Below are positions 44,103-53,108 of a DNA stretch of 64,000 nt, piece by piece. The first letter of the stretch is position 1. Every line of letters begins with the position of its first letter. Position numbers and translations under genes: made by a program. The DNA is taken from the NCBI GenBank assembly GCA_947493325.1, contig CANLQI010000002.1, positions 62,001 to 126,000 of the forward strand, written 5' to 3'. This DNA is from an uncultured Sphingomonadaceae bacterium (GTDB taxonomy: Bacteria > Pseudomonadota > Alphaproteobacteria > Sphingomonadales > Sphingomonadaceae). Under the pieces are notes generated by a model. The model did no database searches and had not been told where the DNA came from. It saw only the letters and a list, made by a program, of their open reading frames with translations.

Positions 44103-46814
44103 ATGTCCTCCCTCCTTCTCATCCTTCCTTCGCTGTCCGGCATCAGCGCGTCTGTGTGCGCGGCCGGGTGTCAGGAAGCTTCAGAGGTGCAGAGTGAGGA
44201 GGCTTCGGGTGAAGCGGAGCCGGACACCGCCATAGAGGCAGGGACCGAACCAGAGGCAGGCGGCGAAAACACACCTTCGGTAGATGAGATTTTCCAGCAG
44301 GTTTTCAAAAAAGAACGCCCTGCCCTTACGCAGGATAACTACGCGGTTCTGATTGAGGATATTAATGTCGGCACGTATCTGATCACTCCGAATGATGCCG
44401 GAAAAGAAGGTTCGGTCGAGGCGACATTTATCCGCAATATACTCTCGCCCGTACTGGTGGAAGAAGTCGCAGACCAGCTCAACGCATTGGCAGGTGACCG
44501 TGATGCCGTCGGATTTTCCGAGATACGCGCGCTCGGTATCGATGTTGCATTTGATATGGCGCAGCTTGTTCTGCGGATCGATATTCCTGCAAATATTCGC
44601 ACGGTACGCAGTCTGAACCTGCGCACATTGCGCAATCGTTCCGATATTGACCTGGTGGAGCAAAGCGATTTTTCCGCCTATGCATCCATGCGCGGCGGAC
44701 TTACTTTTGTCGAGGATAGCGCGAACGGCGAAACTGGCTTCACCCGTTTTGCCGCCGATGTCGATTTGGCCGTCAACATATTGGGCGTCGTCGCAGAGGC
44801 GGAGATACGCTATGATGACAACCGCGGGCGCAAATTTTCACGCGGCGATATCCGCTTGACGTATGATGACCGCGATTCGCTCATCCGCTATGAACTGGGC
44901 GATTTGAGCATTGGCCGCCGTCCTTTTCAAAATGCACCGCGCATCGCCGGTTTTTCCGCCTTTCGCAATTTCAATATCAACCCGTACCGCAATATCCGGC
45001 CCACGCCGGAACAGGCATTTGAACTGGACCGCCCAGCACGGGTAGAGATTGTGCTGAACGGCAATCCGATCCGTACCTATGAACTGCGCAGCGGACGTTA
45101 TAGCCTGCGCGATTTTCCGCTTATCCCGTCTGCAGGCAATGATATTGAGCTGCGCATCACCTATGCCAGCGGCGAAACCGAAATACGCTCTTTCCCGGCT
45201 TTTTATGACCTCGAACTGCTTGCCAATGGGCTGATAGATTTTGCGGTGAATTTCGGCGTGCCTTATGATGATGACAATGGCCGGCGCAATTATTTTGACG
45301 ATAATTACAATGGCACGGCCTATATCCGTTACGGTATCAACTCAACACTGACAGCGGGCCTCAACTGGGAAGGCGACAAGGATTTCGACCTGATCGGTGC
45401 GGAGGCTGTCTGGGCCTCTCCCATAGGCACATTCGGCCTGAATGCCTCCACCAATGCGCGCAAATTTTCGATGGATCAGAGCCAGCTCACCCTGCAATAT
45501 CGCTGGCGTGATGCGGACGTGACGCGGGACCGTTCGATTGACGGTATCATTACCCTGACAGGCAAGGAATATCGCACGCTTAACCAGATTTTTACCGATA
45601 ACCTGATCGCCAAGCAATTTCGCATTCGCGCAGGACAAAAGCTGGATGAACAGTCCCGCCTGTCTATCTTTGGCGGTTATAATAAAGTGCGCGGACCATT
45701 TGGCGATACATATTTCGTTGGGGCAAATTATTCGCGGCAATTCCGGTTTGGTTCGGTGTCCGTCGGCGCGGAATATCGCAAGACCGAGGAACGCAGCGGC
45801 CCTGCCTTTCGCATTGGCATGACCATCCCCCTGGGCCGCGCATCTGTCACCTCATCCTATACGACTGAGGACAATGCGGCGCGGATCGAATATAATCAAT
45901 TGTCCGCAATTGGCGTTAATTCCTTTGGCTTTAGCGCAGGGGCGGAGCGGCGCGATGGAACCGACCGGCAATTCGGGCGTGTCAGCTATACCGCCAACCG
46001 GTTCGAAGCTTCTGTCCAGCAAATCGCCCGCAACTATTTCACCGGCGGTGGCAGGCGCGACTTGCGCACAGAGCTTACATTCGGTTCAGCGATCGTGATG
46101 GCGGATGGGCATTTCGGCCTTAGCCGCCCTGTGCGCGACAGTTTTGCCCTTGTCCGCGCGGACAAGAAAGCGGGCGATTATCAGTTGGCCGTCGAGCCAC
46201 GCACCGGCTTTGGGTCCAGCCAGACGCGCTATTCTGCATTCAGCGGTACGTTCGGGCCAGCGGTTGTGCCAACGCTCACCCCCTATTTCAACCGGACCAT
46301 CGAAGTGGATGCGCCCGACGCACCTGTCGGCACATCGCTGGGCGGACAGGTATTTTCGATCAATCCCGGTTATAAAAGCGGTTTCAACCTGAAAGTCGGA
46401 GACGCGAAAAACGTTTCGATCGTGGGCAATATGACCGACCGTGATGGCGATCCGCTGGTATATGTTACCGCCGATGCCCGCGCCGCGGGCGGCAGTGAAG
46501 CCAGCAAAGATGGTGATGAAACCGGTGCCGCCGTGCAATTATTCACCAATGCCAAGGGGCGCTTTTTCCTGGAAAGCGTGGAGGCCGGCAAAACATACGT
46601 CATTACAGTCGAAGTAGACGGGCAGCAGGATACGCAATCCGTTTCTGTTCCAGAGGACGTCACGGGTCTTTACCGGCTGGACAGCAATATCGTTTATAAC
46701 ATCGACGTAGAGAGCGCAGAGACACAGGAAACGGAAGAGCAGCAAGAGCAGGCGCCGCAGGAAAATCAGAGGGAAAATGATGAGCAGGGGCAGCAAAAGG
46801 AAGGTGAGATATGA
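44103..46814 (+). CDS. Outer-membrane usher, FimD-like
   Basis: A 903-residue protein that should form the outer-membrane pore for pilus assembly. After an N-terminal hydrophobic segment and an acidic low-complexity stretch (about 25-60), it has a central barrel-like part with usher-type repeats (DRPARVEIVLNGNPIRTYEL, SGRYSLRDFPLIPSAGNDIE). C-terminal domains (about 740-860) resemble usher plug/CTD folds. It ends in an unusual Q/E-rich tail of about 35 residues. The ATG lies 13 nt after the chaperone stop. Confidence 0.85.
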   Translation: MSSLLLILPSLSGISASVCAAGCQEASEVQSEEASGEAEPDTAIEAGTEPEAGGENTPSVDEIFQQVFKKERPALTQDNYAVLIEDINVGTYLITPNDAGKEGSVEATFIRNILSPVLVEEVADQLNALAGDRDAVGFSEIRALGIDVAFDMAQLVLRIDIPANIRTVRSLNLRTLRNRSDIDLVEQSDFSAYASMRGGLTFVEDSANGETGFTRFAADVDLAVNILGVVAEAEIRYDDNRGRKFSRGDIRLTYDDRDSLIRYELGDLSIGRRPFQNAPRIAGFSAFRNFNINPYRNIRPTPEQAFELDRPARVEIVLNGNPIRTYELRSGRYSLRDFPLIPSAGNDIELRITYASGETEIRSFPAFYDLELLANGLIDFAVNFGVPYDDDNGRRNYFDDNYNGTAYIRYGINSTLTAGLNWEGDKDFDLIGAEAVWASPIGTFGLNASTNARKFSMDQSQLTLQYRWRDADVTRDRSIDGIITLTGKEYRTLNQIFTDNLIAKQFRIRAGQKLDEQSRLSIFGGYNKVRGPFGDTYFVGANYSRQFRFGSVSVGAEYRKTEERSGPAFRIGMTIPLGRASVTSSYTTEDNAARIEYNQLSAIGVNSFGFSAGAERRDGTDRQFGRVSYTANRFEASVQQIARNYFTGGGRRDLRTELTFGSAIVMADGHFGLSRPVRDSFALVRADKKAGDYQLAVEPRTGFGSSQTRYSAFSGTFGPAVVPTLTPYFNRTIEVDAPDAPVGTSLGGQVFSINPGYKSGFNLKVGDAKNVSIVGNMTDRDGDPLVYVTADARAAGGSEASKDGDETGAAVQLFTNAKGRFFLESVEAGKTYVITVEVDGQQDTQSVSVPEDVTGLYRLDSNIVYNIDVESAETQETEEQQEQAPQENQRENDEQGQQKEGEI

Positions 46815-47767
46815 GATACCTAATGAGCAAAGCCGCATGTATAGGCCTATATGGCGCAATCGCGGGCATATGCATGGTCAGCGCGCCGCCTGTAGCAGCG
46901 CAGGACGCCGTGGATATGGAACAGCCGTGCAATCTGGACCTGCGTATTGATGACAGTGTCGACTGGCGCGGTCTGTATGGGCGCGGATACGAAGTTTTCG
47001 GATCCGGCGAGTCTTTCGAACCCGTTTCCGTCGCCATCGTGCATGAAGGCAGGCCGTGTGAATTCTTCCTGACCGCGGCGCCTATTACCGGCGGTGAAAA
47101 TGCGCTGACCGGTCCTGGCGATCCGCTATATTATGACCTGCTGATGACCACCAGCGGGCCTTCCGTTATCAGCCAGGAATATTTCGGCACAGCCACATCA
47201 CGTATCAAAGGCGAATTTCAGCACGGACGCGGATCACAATCGGCGACGCTTTATGTGTCCATTCCCGGCAACCAGTTTGTACGTGGCGGCACATATGACG
47301 GACAGCTGATTTTACGCCTGTTCCGTGACGGTGATGAAGGGCCCCAGCTTGCCGCAGAGGCACCGCTTGCGATCCTGGCGCCGGTTGCGTCCGTGCTCAA
47401 GATAGAATCCCCTGATTTTCCGCAAGGCACGCGGCAGAACAATATCGACCTGGGCGATTTATCGCGGGAAGCGCGCCGGTCAGTGGATTTCGATATCATG
47501 AGCAATGCCGATGTCGGCGTGACGTTTCAGTCCGCAAATAACGGCATGCTGGCGCATAATGCCGGCGCGCCCGGCATTAAATATCAGATCAGCTTTCAGG
47601 GGCAGGATATAGATATGTCGGGATCATCATCCGCAGGCCGGATCAACCATGCGCCGACCCGCACATCCCGGTCCATACCGATAGAAATCGTTGTCCCCGC
47701 GCCGTCCGGACTGCCAGCGGCGGGCAAATATAATGATGTGCTGACGGTCACATTTACGGCGGAATAA
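46811..47767 (+). CDS. Spore-coat-U-like tip or minor pilin
   Basis: A 318-residue exported protein (signal peptide ending PPVAAQ). Paired cysteines QPCNLDL and RPCEFFL lie in the N-terminal half, and the C-terminal half ends YNDVLTVTFTAE, the strand pattern of spore-coat-U pilins. Two pilin-like domains are likely, as in Csu tip adhesins. Its start overlaps the usher stop (ATGA). It may carry the adhesive site. Confidence 0.75.
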   Translation: MRYLMSKAACIGLYGAIAGICMVSAPPVAAQDAVDMEQPCNLDLRIDDSVDWRGLYGRGYEVFGSGESFEPVSVAIVHEGRPCEFFLTAAPITGGENALTGPGDPLYYDLLMTTSGPSVISQEYFGTATSRIKGEFQHGRGSQSATLYVSIPGNQFVRGGTYDGQLILRLFRDGDEGPQLAAEAPLAILAPVASVLKIESPDFPQGTRQNNIDLGDLSREARRSVDFDIMSNADVGVTFQSANNGMLAHNAGAPGIKYQISFQGQDIDMSGSSSAGRINHAPTRTSRSIPIEIVVPAPSGLPAAGKYNDVLTVTFTAE

Positions 47768-47861
47768 ATAATACGCATTCTTAGTGTTTATTGCTCCAAA
47801 TCAATGCAACGCCGTATCACAATCATATTGTTCCCTTATCGACAATGAGAAGGGACGCGTT

Positions 47862-48530
47862 ATGACGCACAAATACAGATTTCTAACATGTTCAGTGCTT
47901 GCAGCCATGCTGTTTTCAGCCAGTCCGGCAATGGCAAAAGAGGGCGATTGGATATTGCGCGTACGCGCTATCGACGTCATTCCAACCGAGGAAAGCGGCG
48001 ACATATTGCCCGGTTTTCCCGGCGAACAGGTCAGCGTTAACGACAGCATCATGCCTGAAGTCGACATCACATATATGGCGAGTGACAATATCGGAATCGA
48101 GCTGATTGCCGCCACAACAAAGCATAATGCATCCGGGAAAAGCGGCGTCACAGGTTCGCTTGATAAACTGGCATCGACCTGGGTGCTGCCGCCAACGCTG
48201 ACAGTGCAATATCATTTTGCGCCCGATGCCAAGGTGCGGCCCTATGTCGGTGCAGGCATCAACTACACGCTGTTCTATGCAGAAGATGCGAGCAGTGCGC
48301 TGGAAGCGGCTGTGGGCGCAACACGTGTGAACCTCAGCGACAGTTTTGGCTGGGCCGCGCAGGCGGGTGTGGATATCGAATTGAATGAGCGCATGTTCCT
48401 TAATCTTGATGTCAAATATATCGATATTGACACAACAGCGCGTCTCGATACCACCGCCGCCGGGACGCAGCGGGTGCGGATTTCACTCGACCCTGTCGTG
48501 GTTGGCATCGGCCTGGGTATCAAACTGTAG
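47862..48530 (+). CDS. ompW: OmpW-family outer-membrane porin
   Basis: A 222-residue protein with a signal peptide (cleavage after AMA) and the OmpW eight-strand pattern: GDWILRVRAIDVIPTEESG, DITYMASDNIGIELIAATTK, LPPTLTVQYHFAPDAKVRPY and the terminal aromatic-like strand VVGIGLGIKL. It forms a narrow hydrophobic channel in the outer membrane. ATG 47862 has AGAAGGGA 6 nt upstream. It may belong to the pilus transcript or have its own promoter. Confidence 0.9.
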   Translation: MTHKYRFLTCSVLAAMLFSASPAMAKEGDWILRVRAIDVIPTEESGDILPGFPGEQVSVNDSIMPEVDITYMASDNIGIELIAATTKHNASGKSGVTGSLDKLASTWVLPPTLTVQYHFAPDAKVRPYVGAGINYTLFYAEDASSALEAAVGATRVNLSDSFGWAAQAGVDIELNERMFLNLDVKYIDIDTTARLDTTAAGTQRVRISLDPVVVGIGLGIKL

Positions 48531-48552
48531 ATTTTAATACAGGCTGCAATAG

Positions 48553-48584
48553 AAAAGCCGGGCCAGTTTACTGGTCCGGCTTTT
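48553..48584. terminator. Bidirectional terminator between ompW and the cco block
   Basis: Perfect-looking 14-bp stem AAAAGCCGGGCCAG/CTGGTCCGGCTTTT (one G-T pair) with loop TTTA, and A/T runs at both ends. It serves ompW on the plus strand and the converging cco operon on the minus strand. Confidence 0.9.
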
Positions 48585-48604
48585 GTGTTTCAGATCCTGT
48601 TATC

Positions 48605-48844
48605 TTACGTGTTTTCCGAACTCTTCTTGCGCGAACACATGGCGTGACAGGCTTTGGCACAATCTTCGGGCACGTCATCGCCTTCGCGCTCTATCGGAAT
48701 CGATACGGTGCGTATTTTACCGCCGGGATCACAAATACCCATGACCAACATCTCGGGCGACGCCGCCATCGCCGGAACGCCCATGCCCGTGATCGCAAGT
48801 GCGGCCAGTAATTTACAGGCTGCATGATATGTCAGTTTATGCAT
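48605..48844 (-). CDS. Tiny exported cysteine-rich protein of the cbb3 operon
   Basis: A 79-residue protein with a signal peptide (MHKLTYHAACKLLAALAITG, cleavage after AMA). The short mature part has four cysteines, three in the spaced motif CAKACHAMC and one in GICDPGG, and a basic end. The start at ATG 48844 overlaps the ccoS end by 8 nt, so it is the last gene of the cco operon. The family was not recognised. A role in copper or heme handling for the oxidase is a guess from position and cysteines. Confidence 0.65.
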   Translation of the reverse strand: MHKLTYHAACKLLAALAITGMGVPAMAASPEMLVMGICDPGGKIRTVSIPIEREGDDVPEDCAKACHAMCSRKKSSENT

Positions 48845-49019
48845 CTCCGCTTTCCTCACCATCCGCCTTTTCCGGCATATCTTCATCATCGATCAGTACG
48901 CGGTGTGATGCGCCCTCCAGATCGTCAAACTGCCCGTTGCGCATTGCCCAGAAAAAGAAACCAAGCCCGCACAGCCCCATGAACAGGGCAATGGGAATCA
49001 GGACCGCCAATCCGCTCAT
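48837..49019 (-). CDS. ccoS: cbb3 oxidase assembly protein CcoS
   Basis: A 60-residue single-span protein: MSGLAVLIPIALFMGLCGLG, then FWAMRNGQFDDLEGASHRVL, the family signature, and an acidic tail. CcoS is needed for cofactor insertion in cbb3 oxidase. The start at ATG 49019 follows the ccoI stop by 10 nt; an open frame to 49070 overlaps ccoI and is not needed. Confidence 0.92.
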   Translation of the reverse strand: MSGLAVLIPIALFMGLCGLGFFFWAMRNGQFDDLEGASHRVLIDDEDMPEKADGEESGDA

Positions 49020-49029
49020 ACCAGCCTGC

Positions 49030-51159
49030 TCATTTCGCTGCTCCGCGCAGGCGCAATGCATTGCCAACAACGATCAGAGATGAGAGCGACATCGCAATGG
49101 CCGCGATCAGCGGCGTCACCATGCCCGCGAGCGCGAGCGGCACGGCGAAAATATTATAGCCGATGGCGAGCATAAAATTCTGCCGCACGATCTCTTTGGT
49201 ACGCCGTGCGGCTTTGATGGCGAGCGCGACGGGCATCAGGGAATCGCTGGTAAACACCGCGTCCGCCGCTTGCTGCCCGACATCGCTGGCACTGCCTGGC
49301 GCCATAGATACATAGGCGGCCGCAAGCGCGGGGCCATCATTCAGACCATCCCCCACCATCAGCGGTTTGTACCCTTCGTCTGTCAGCCGCTGTACAGCCG
49401 CAACCTTATCATCTGGACGTGCGCCGGACTGTGCATCAATGCCCAGCATATTGACAACGGGCGCAACGGCCTCTGCCCTGTCGCCGGACAAGATGGAGGC
49501 GGGCAGGCCCATCTCGCCAAGTTCAGCAAGCGTTTTTTTCGCATAGGGGCGGATCAAATCGGCCATTTCGATAAGCTGCACATTCTCGCCAATTATCAGC
49601 GCCACCGACATCTGTGCATCCGTCTGGCCTGGGCGGCCCAGCCACACTGCAATGCCTTGCCAATTCGCCGAAACGCCTTCACCCGCTTCTTCTTCGATAT
49701 CGGTCAACTGCGCCGGGATGATATCCTGATCTCGCAGGGCTTTGGCGAGCCCGCGGCTCACCGGATGGCGGCTTGACTGCGCGAGCGCGAGCGCCACCCT
49801 TTTTTCGGTGTGTGACAATATGTCCAGATTGGCGGGCTGCGGCTTGCCCATGGTGAGCGTGCCAGTCTTGTCGAGCAGCACGCAATCGGCCTCCGCGAGA
49901 CGTTCCAGCGCACTGCCATCCTTGATAAGCACGCCCTTGCGCATCAAAGCGCCCGATGCCACCACCTGCGCCGCCGGAACCGCGAGGCCCAGCGCGCACG
50001 GGCATGTGATAATCAGCACCGCCACGGCAATCAACAGCGATTGGTGCCAGCCCGCCCCCGCGATCATCCATCCGGCAAACGCCAACAGCGCCAGGCTATG
50101 CACGGCGGGCGCATAATAGCGTGCGGCGCGGTCGGCGATGCGCACGTAAAAAGAACGATGCTGCCCCGCCTCATCCATCAGGCGCGATATATCAGCGATG
50201 CTGGTATCACGCCCGGCGGCCGTGACGCGCACATGCACCGGGGCCAGCATGTTCATGGTACCGGCAAGAACCTGTTCCCCCGGCCCGCGCATTTCCGGGT
50301 CGCTTTCACCGGTAAGCATCGACATGTCAAAGCCGCTGCGCCCCTGTTCGATCACACCATCAGCGGCCAGATTTTCACCCGCCGCGACCAGCATCACCAT
50401 ATCAGGGCGGATATCCGCCGTTTTTGTCCAAGTGGTGGTGCCATCCCCCTGCACCACCATCGCCCCCGGAGCAGTCTGTTTCAGCAGCGCCGATATGCCT
50501 TCGCGCGCGCGGTCGCGCATCATGCCGTCCAGCACGCGCCCCGCCAGCAGGAAAAACAGCAACATCACGGCGCCGTCAAAATACGCATGCGGGCCACTGT
50601 TGATCGTTTCATAGAGGCTGAGCGCCGTCGCTAGAATGATGCCAATCGAGATCGGCACATCCATATTGGTGCGTCCATAACGCAGCGCCATCGCAGCGGA
50701 AGCAAAGAAAGGATGCCCCGCATAGGCGATGACCGGAATGGCGATGAGCGCGGATAACATATGGAACAGATCGCGGGTAACGCCCATCGCGCCCGACCAT
50801 ACGCTGACCGATAGCAGCATGATGTTCATCATACCGAACCCCGCCACCGCGAGCGCGCGAAGCAACCGCGCCGTATCGCCGCGATCTTCGGCGAGCGGAT
50901 TCTCGGCCAGTATCTGCGCCTGAAAACCCAGTTTCTCTATCGCGCGCAATATCCGGTCTTCGCTCAAATCCGCGCTGTGTGAAACGGCGACCTGTTTGGC
51001 CGAAAAATTGACCCGCGCCTTTGCCACGCCGGGCATATCGCCCAGTCCACGCTCTATTTTCGAAATACATCCCGCGCAGCGCATGCCTGGCACCGCAAAG
51101 CGGCTGTCCTCCCGCACGGCTGCATCTGCCGCATCGTGTAGAGGAAGAACTGTGTTCAT
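49030..51159 (-). CDS. ccoI: Copper-transporting P-type ATPase CcoI
   Basis: A 709-residue P1B-type ATPase that supplies copper for cbb3 oxidase. It has an N-terminal metal-binding domain with MRCAGC, the membrane CPC motif in ITCPCALGLA, the phosphorylated aspartate in DKTGTLT, and VGDGLNDGPAL. It overlaps ccoH upstream by 4 nt and is followed by ccoS, the standard order of the cco assembly operon. Confidence 0.95.
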   Translation of the reverse strand: MNTVLPLHDAADAAVREDSRFAVPGMRCAGCISKIERGLGDMPGVAKARVNFSAKQVAVSHSADLSEDRILRAIEKLGFQAQILAENPLAEDRGDTARLLRALAVAGFGMMNIMLLSVSVWSGAMGVTRDLFHMLSALIAIPVIAYAGHPFFASAAMALRYGRTNMDVPISIGIILATALSLYETINSGPHAYFDGAVMLLFFLLAGRVLDGMMRDRAREGISALLKQTAPGAMVVQGDGTTTWTKTADIRPDMVMLVAAGENLAADGVIEQGRSGFDMSMLTGESDPEMRGPGEQVLAGTMNMLAPVHVRVTAAGRDTSIADISRLMDEAGQHRSFYVRIADRAARYYAPAVHSLALLAFAGWMIAGAGWHQSLLIAVAVLIITCPCALGLAVPAAQVVASGALMRKGVLIKDGSALERLAEADCVLLDKTGTLTMGKPQPANLDILSHTEKRVALALAQSSRHPVSRGLAKALRDQDIIPAQLTDIEEEAGEGVSANWQGIAVWLGRPGQTDAQMSVALIIGENVQLIEMADLIRPYAKKTLAELGEMGLPASILSGDRAEAVAPVVNMLGIDAQSGARPDDKVAAVQRLTDEGYKPLMVGDGLNDGPALAAAYVSMAPGSASDVGQQAADAVFTSDSLMPVALAIKAARRTKEIVRQNFMLAIGYNIFAVPLALAGMVTPLIAAIAMSLSSLIVVGNALRLRGAAK

Positions 51160-51644
51160 CTGATCTCGCTCAGCATATTATATTCGCGGCCCGCCTGCAC
51201 GATCCGCATTTTCAGCTTCCAGCGGCCTTTGGGCAGCGCCCCGCTGCTTTCATATGTGCCCGCCGCGCTTTCCTGCATGGTCAGCGTAAAAGGCTCGGTG
51301 CGGCCCACGGGGTGATCGGCGAGCACTGCAATTTGTGCGCCTGTTAAAGGTGCGCCAGTTTTATCGGCAATGGTGAGCCGCAGCCTGTTACCCGCGCGCG
51401 CAGGCTTCCCAATTTCCCAACCATAGCTGTCCTGCGCCCGCGCGGCGGCAAGCCATTCATTATATTTCTGGCTGGCGACATAGCTGTTGTCGACCACCGT
51501 GCCGCCAAATGTCGACAGGGCAAAACGCGCCATGGTGAAATTGACCGCGACGATCACGCCAAAGAAAGCAACCAGCATCCATGTCGCATGATAGCCGGTG
51601 AATTTCCTGTGCTTACGAGGCCCTGTTTCTTTGGGTTGCGTCAT
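51156..51644 (-). CDS. ccoH: FixH/CcoH family protein
   Basis: A 162-residue protein with one N-terminal membrane segment (TWMLVAFFGVIVAVNFTMA) and a periplasmic domain with the FixH pattern NSYVASQKYNEWLAAARAQD and PKGRWKLKMRI. It assists cbb3 oxidase assembly. It is 9 nt from ccoG and overlaps ccoI. Confidence 0.93.
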   Translation of the reverse strand: MTQPKETGPRKHRKFTGYHATWMLVAFFGVIVAVNFTMARFALSTFGGTVVDNSYVASQKYNEWLAAARAQDSYGWEIGKPARAGNRLRLTIADKTGAPLTGAQIAVLADHPVGRTEPFTLTMQESAAGTYESSGALPKGRWKLKMRIVQAGREYNMLSEIR

Positions 51645-51653
51645 ATCATTCCC

Positions 51654-53108
51654 TCACTCATTGCCCGGGCGTTTGAAAAACAGCTCTTCGCTGTCTGTCT
51701 CTGCATCATCACCCACGCCGCGCACCTGCATCACATAGGATGTGCTTTCCTGCGCAGCGGGGGGTGCCACCACGAATACCCGCACTTTGGCAACGCTGTC
51801 CGGAGCCACGTGCGTCACGAATTTCGTCTGCTGGGCGGGCCGCGCTGTGCCGCCTTCCCATATGGTCGCGCCTTCCAAGCCGAAAACGGAAATTTCCACT
51901 TCGCGCGGGCGGCTTTCCATATTGCGGATTTTGGCGGTGTAATTATTGCGGATTTCCCCGCTTGCAAGCTGGACATAAACAGGATTGCGGTCCTGTTGCA
52001 CCGCGATATCAAGCCGTGTGCGATTGCCCAGCACGAACAGCATGCCAAGACCGATTGAGGCCCAGATCAGGAAATAGGCAATGGTGCGCGGGCGCAGCAG
52101 TGTTTTCCACGTGGGGGGCGTTTCCGCGCCCTTGGCCTCTGCCTCCGCATCATCGGCGGTGATATAGTCGATCAGGCCGCGGGGCCGCCCGACCTGTTCC
52201 ATCACGCTGTCGCACGCATCGATGCATAATGCGCAGGTGATACAGCCGATTTGCGGCCCTTCGCGGATATCGATACCCGTCGGGCACACCGCCACGCATT
52301 GGTTGCAATCGATACAGTCGCCGAACTCGCCGGGATTGGCTTTCGCTTTTTTGACGCTGCCGCGTTTTTCGCCGCGCCAGTCCTTATACGTCACGAGCAG
52401 CGATTTTTCGTCCATCATCGCGGTCTGGATACGCGGCCATGGGCACATATAGATGCACACCTGCTCACGCATGAAACCGCCGAATATGAATGTGATCGCG
52501 GTCAATATGCCGACCGTGGCATAGGCAACCGGAGCGGCTTGTCCAGTCCAGAAATCGACTGTCAGCGTCGGCGCGTCGGCAAAATACATGATCCACGCGC
52601 CGCCCGTCCAGAACGCGATAAACAACCAGATCGCCCATTTGCCGAAGCGTTTGGCAATTTTCTGCGATCCCCAGGGTGCGTCCTGCAGCCGGAACTGCGC
52701 ATTGCGGTCGCCGTCGATCCAGCGTTCGACATGCTGGAACAGGTCGGTCCATACCGTCTGCGGACAGGCATAGCCGCACCAGGCGCGCCCCACGGCAGAC
52801 GTCACCAGAAAAAGCCCGATGCCCGCCATCACCAGCAAACCGACCACATAATAGAATTCATGCGGCCAGATTTCGATGCTGAACATATAGAAACGGCGAT
52901 TGGCGAGATCGACCAGCACTGCCTGATCCGGCGCATAGGGACCGCGGTCCCAGCGGATCCATGGCGTGATGTAATAGATCGCCAGCGTGACGATCATGAT
53001 GCCCCATTTCAGCCGGCGGTAAAAACCATCAGTCGCCTTGGGAAAGACCCCCTTGCGGCTTTCATAGAGCTGAAAATAGGAGCCATCGGCGGGCTTAGGA
53101 CTGGACAT
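51654..53108 (-). CDS. ccoG: cbb3 oxidase accessory ferredoxin-like protein CcoG
   Basis: A 484-residue membrane iron-sulfur protein, implicated in copper reduction for oxidase assembly. Membrane segments flank two 4Fe-4S motifs: CIDCNQCVAVCPTGIDIREG and CITCALCIDACDSVM. A C-terminal Ig-like domain follows (about 370-480). The start at ATG 53108 is inside the end of ccoP (14-nt overlap) and begins MSSPKPADGSYFQLYESRKG; the frame is open to 53252 but that part overlaps ccoP. Confidence 0.94.
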   Translation of the reverse strand: MSSPKPADGSYFQLYESRKGVFPKATDGFYRRLKWGIMIVTLAIYYITPWIRWDRGPYAPDQAVLVDLANRRFYMFSIEIWPHEFYYVVGLLVMAGIGLFLVTSAVGRAWCGYACPQTVWTDLFQHVERWIDGDRNAQFRLQDAPWGSQKIAKRFGKWAIWLFIAFWTGGAWIMYFADAPTLTVDFWTGQAAPVAYATVGILTAITFIFGGFMREQVCIYMCPWPRIQTAMMDEKSLLVTYKDWRGEKRGSVKKAKANPGEFGDCIDCNQCVAVCPTGIDIREGPQIGCITCALCIDACDSVMEQVGRPRGLIDYITADDAEAEAKGAETPPTWKTLLRPRTIAYFLIWASIGLGMLFVLGNRTRLDIAVQQDRNPVYVQLASGEIRNNYTAKIRNMESRPREVEISVFGLEGATIWEGGTARPAQQTKFVTHVAPDSVAKVRVFVVAPPAAQESTSYVMQVRGVGDDAETDSEELFFKRPGNE

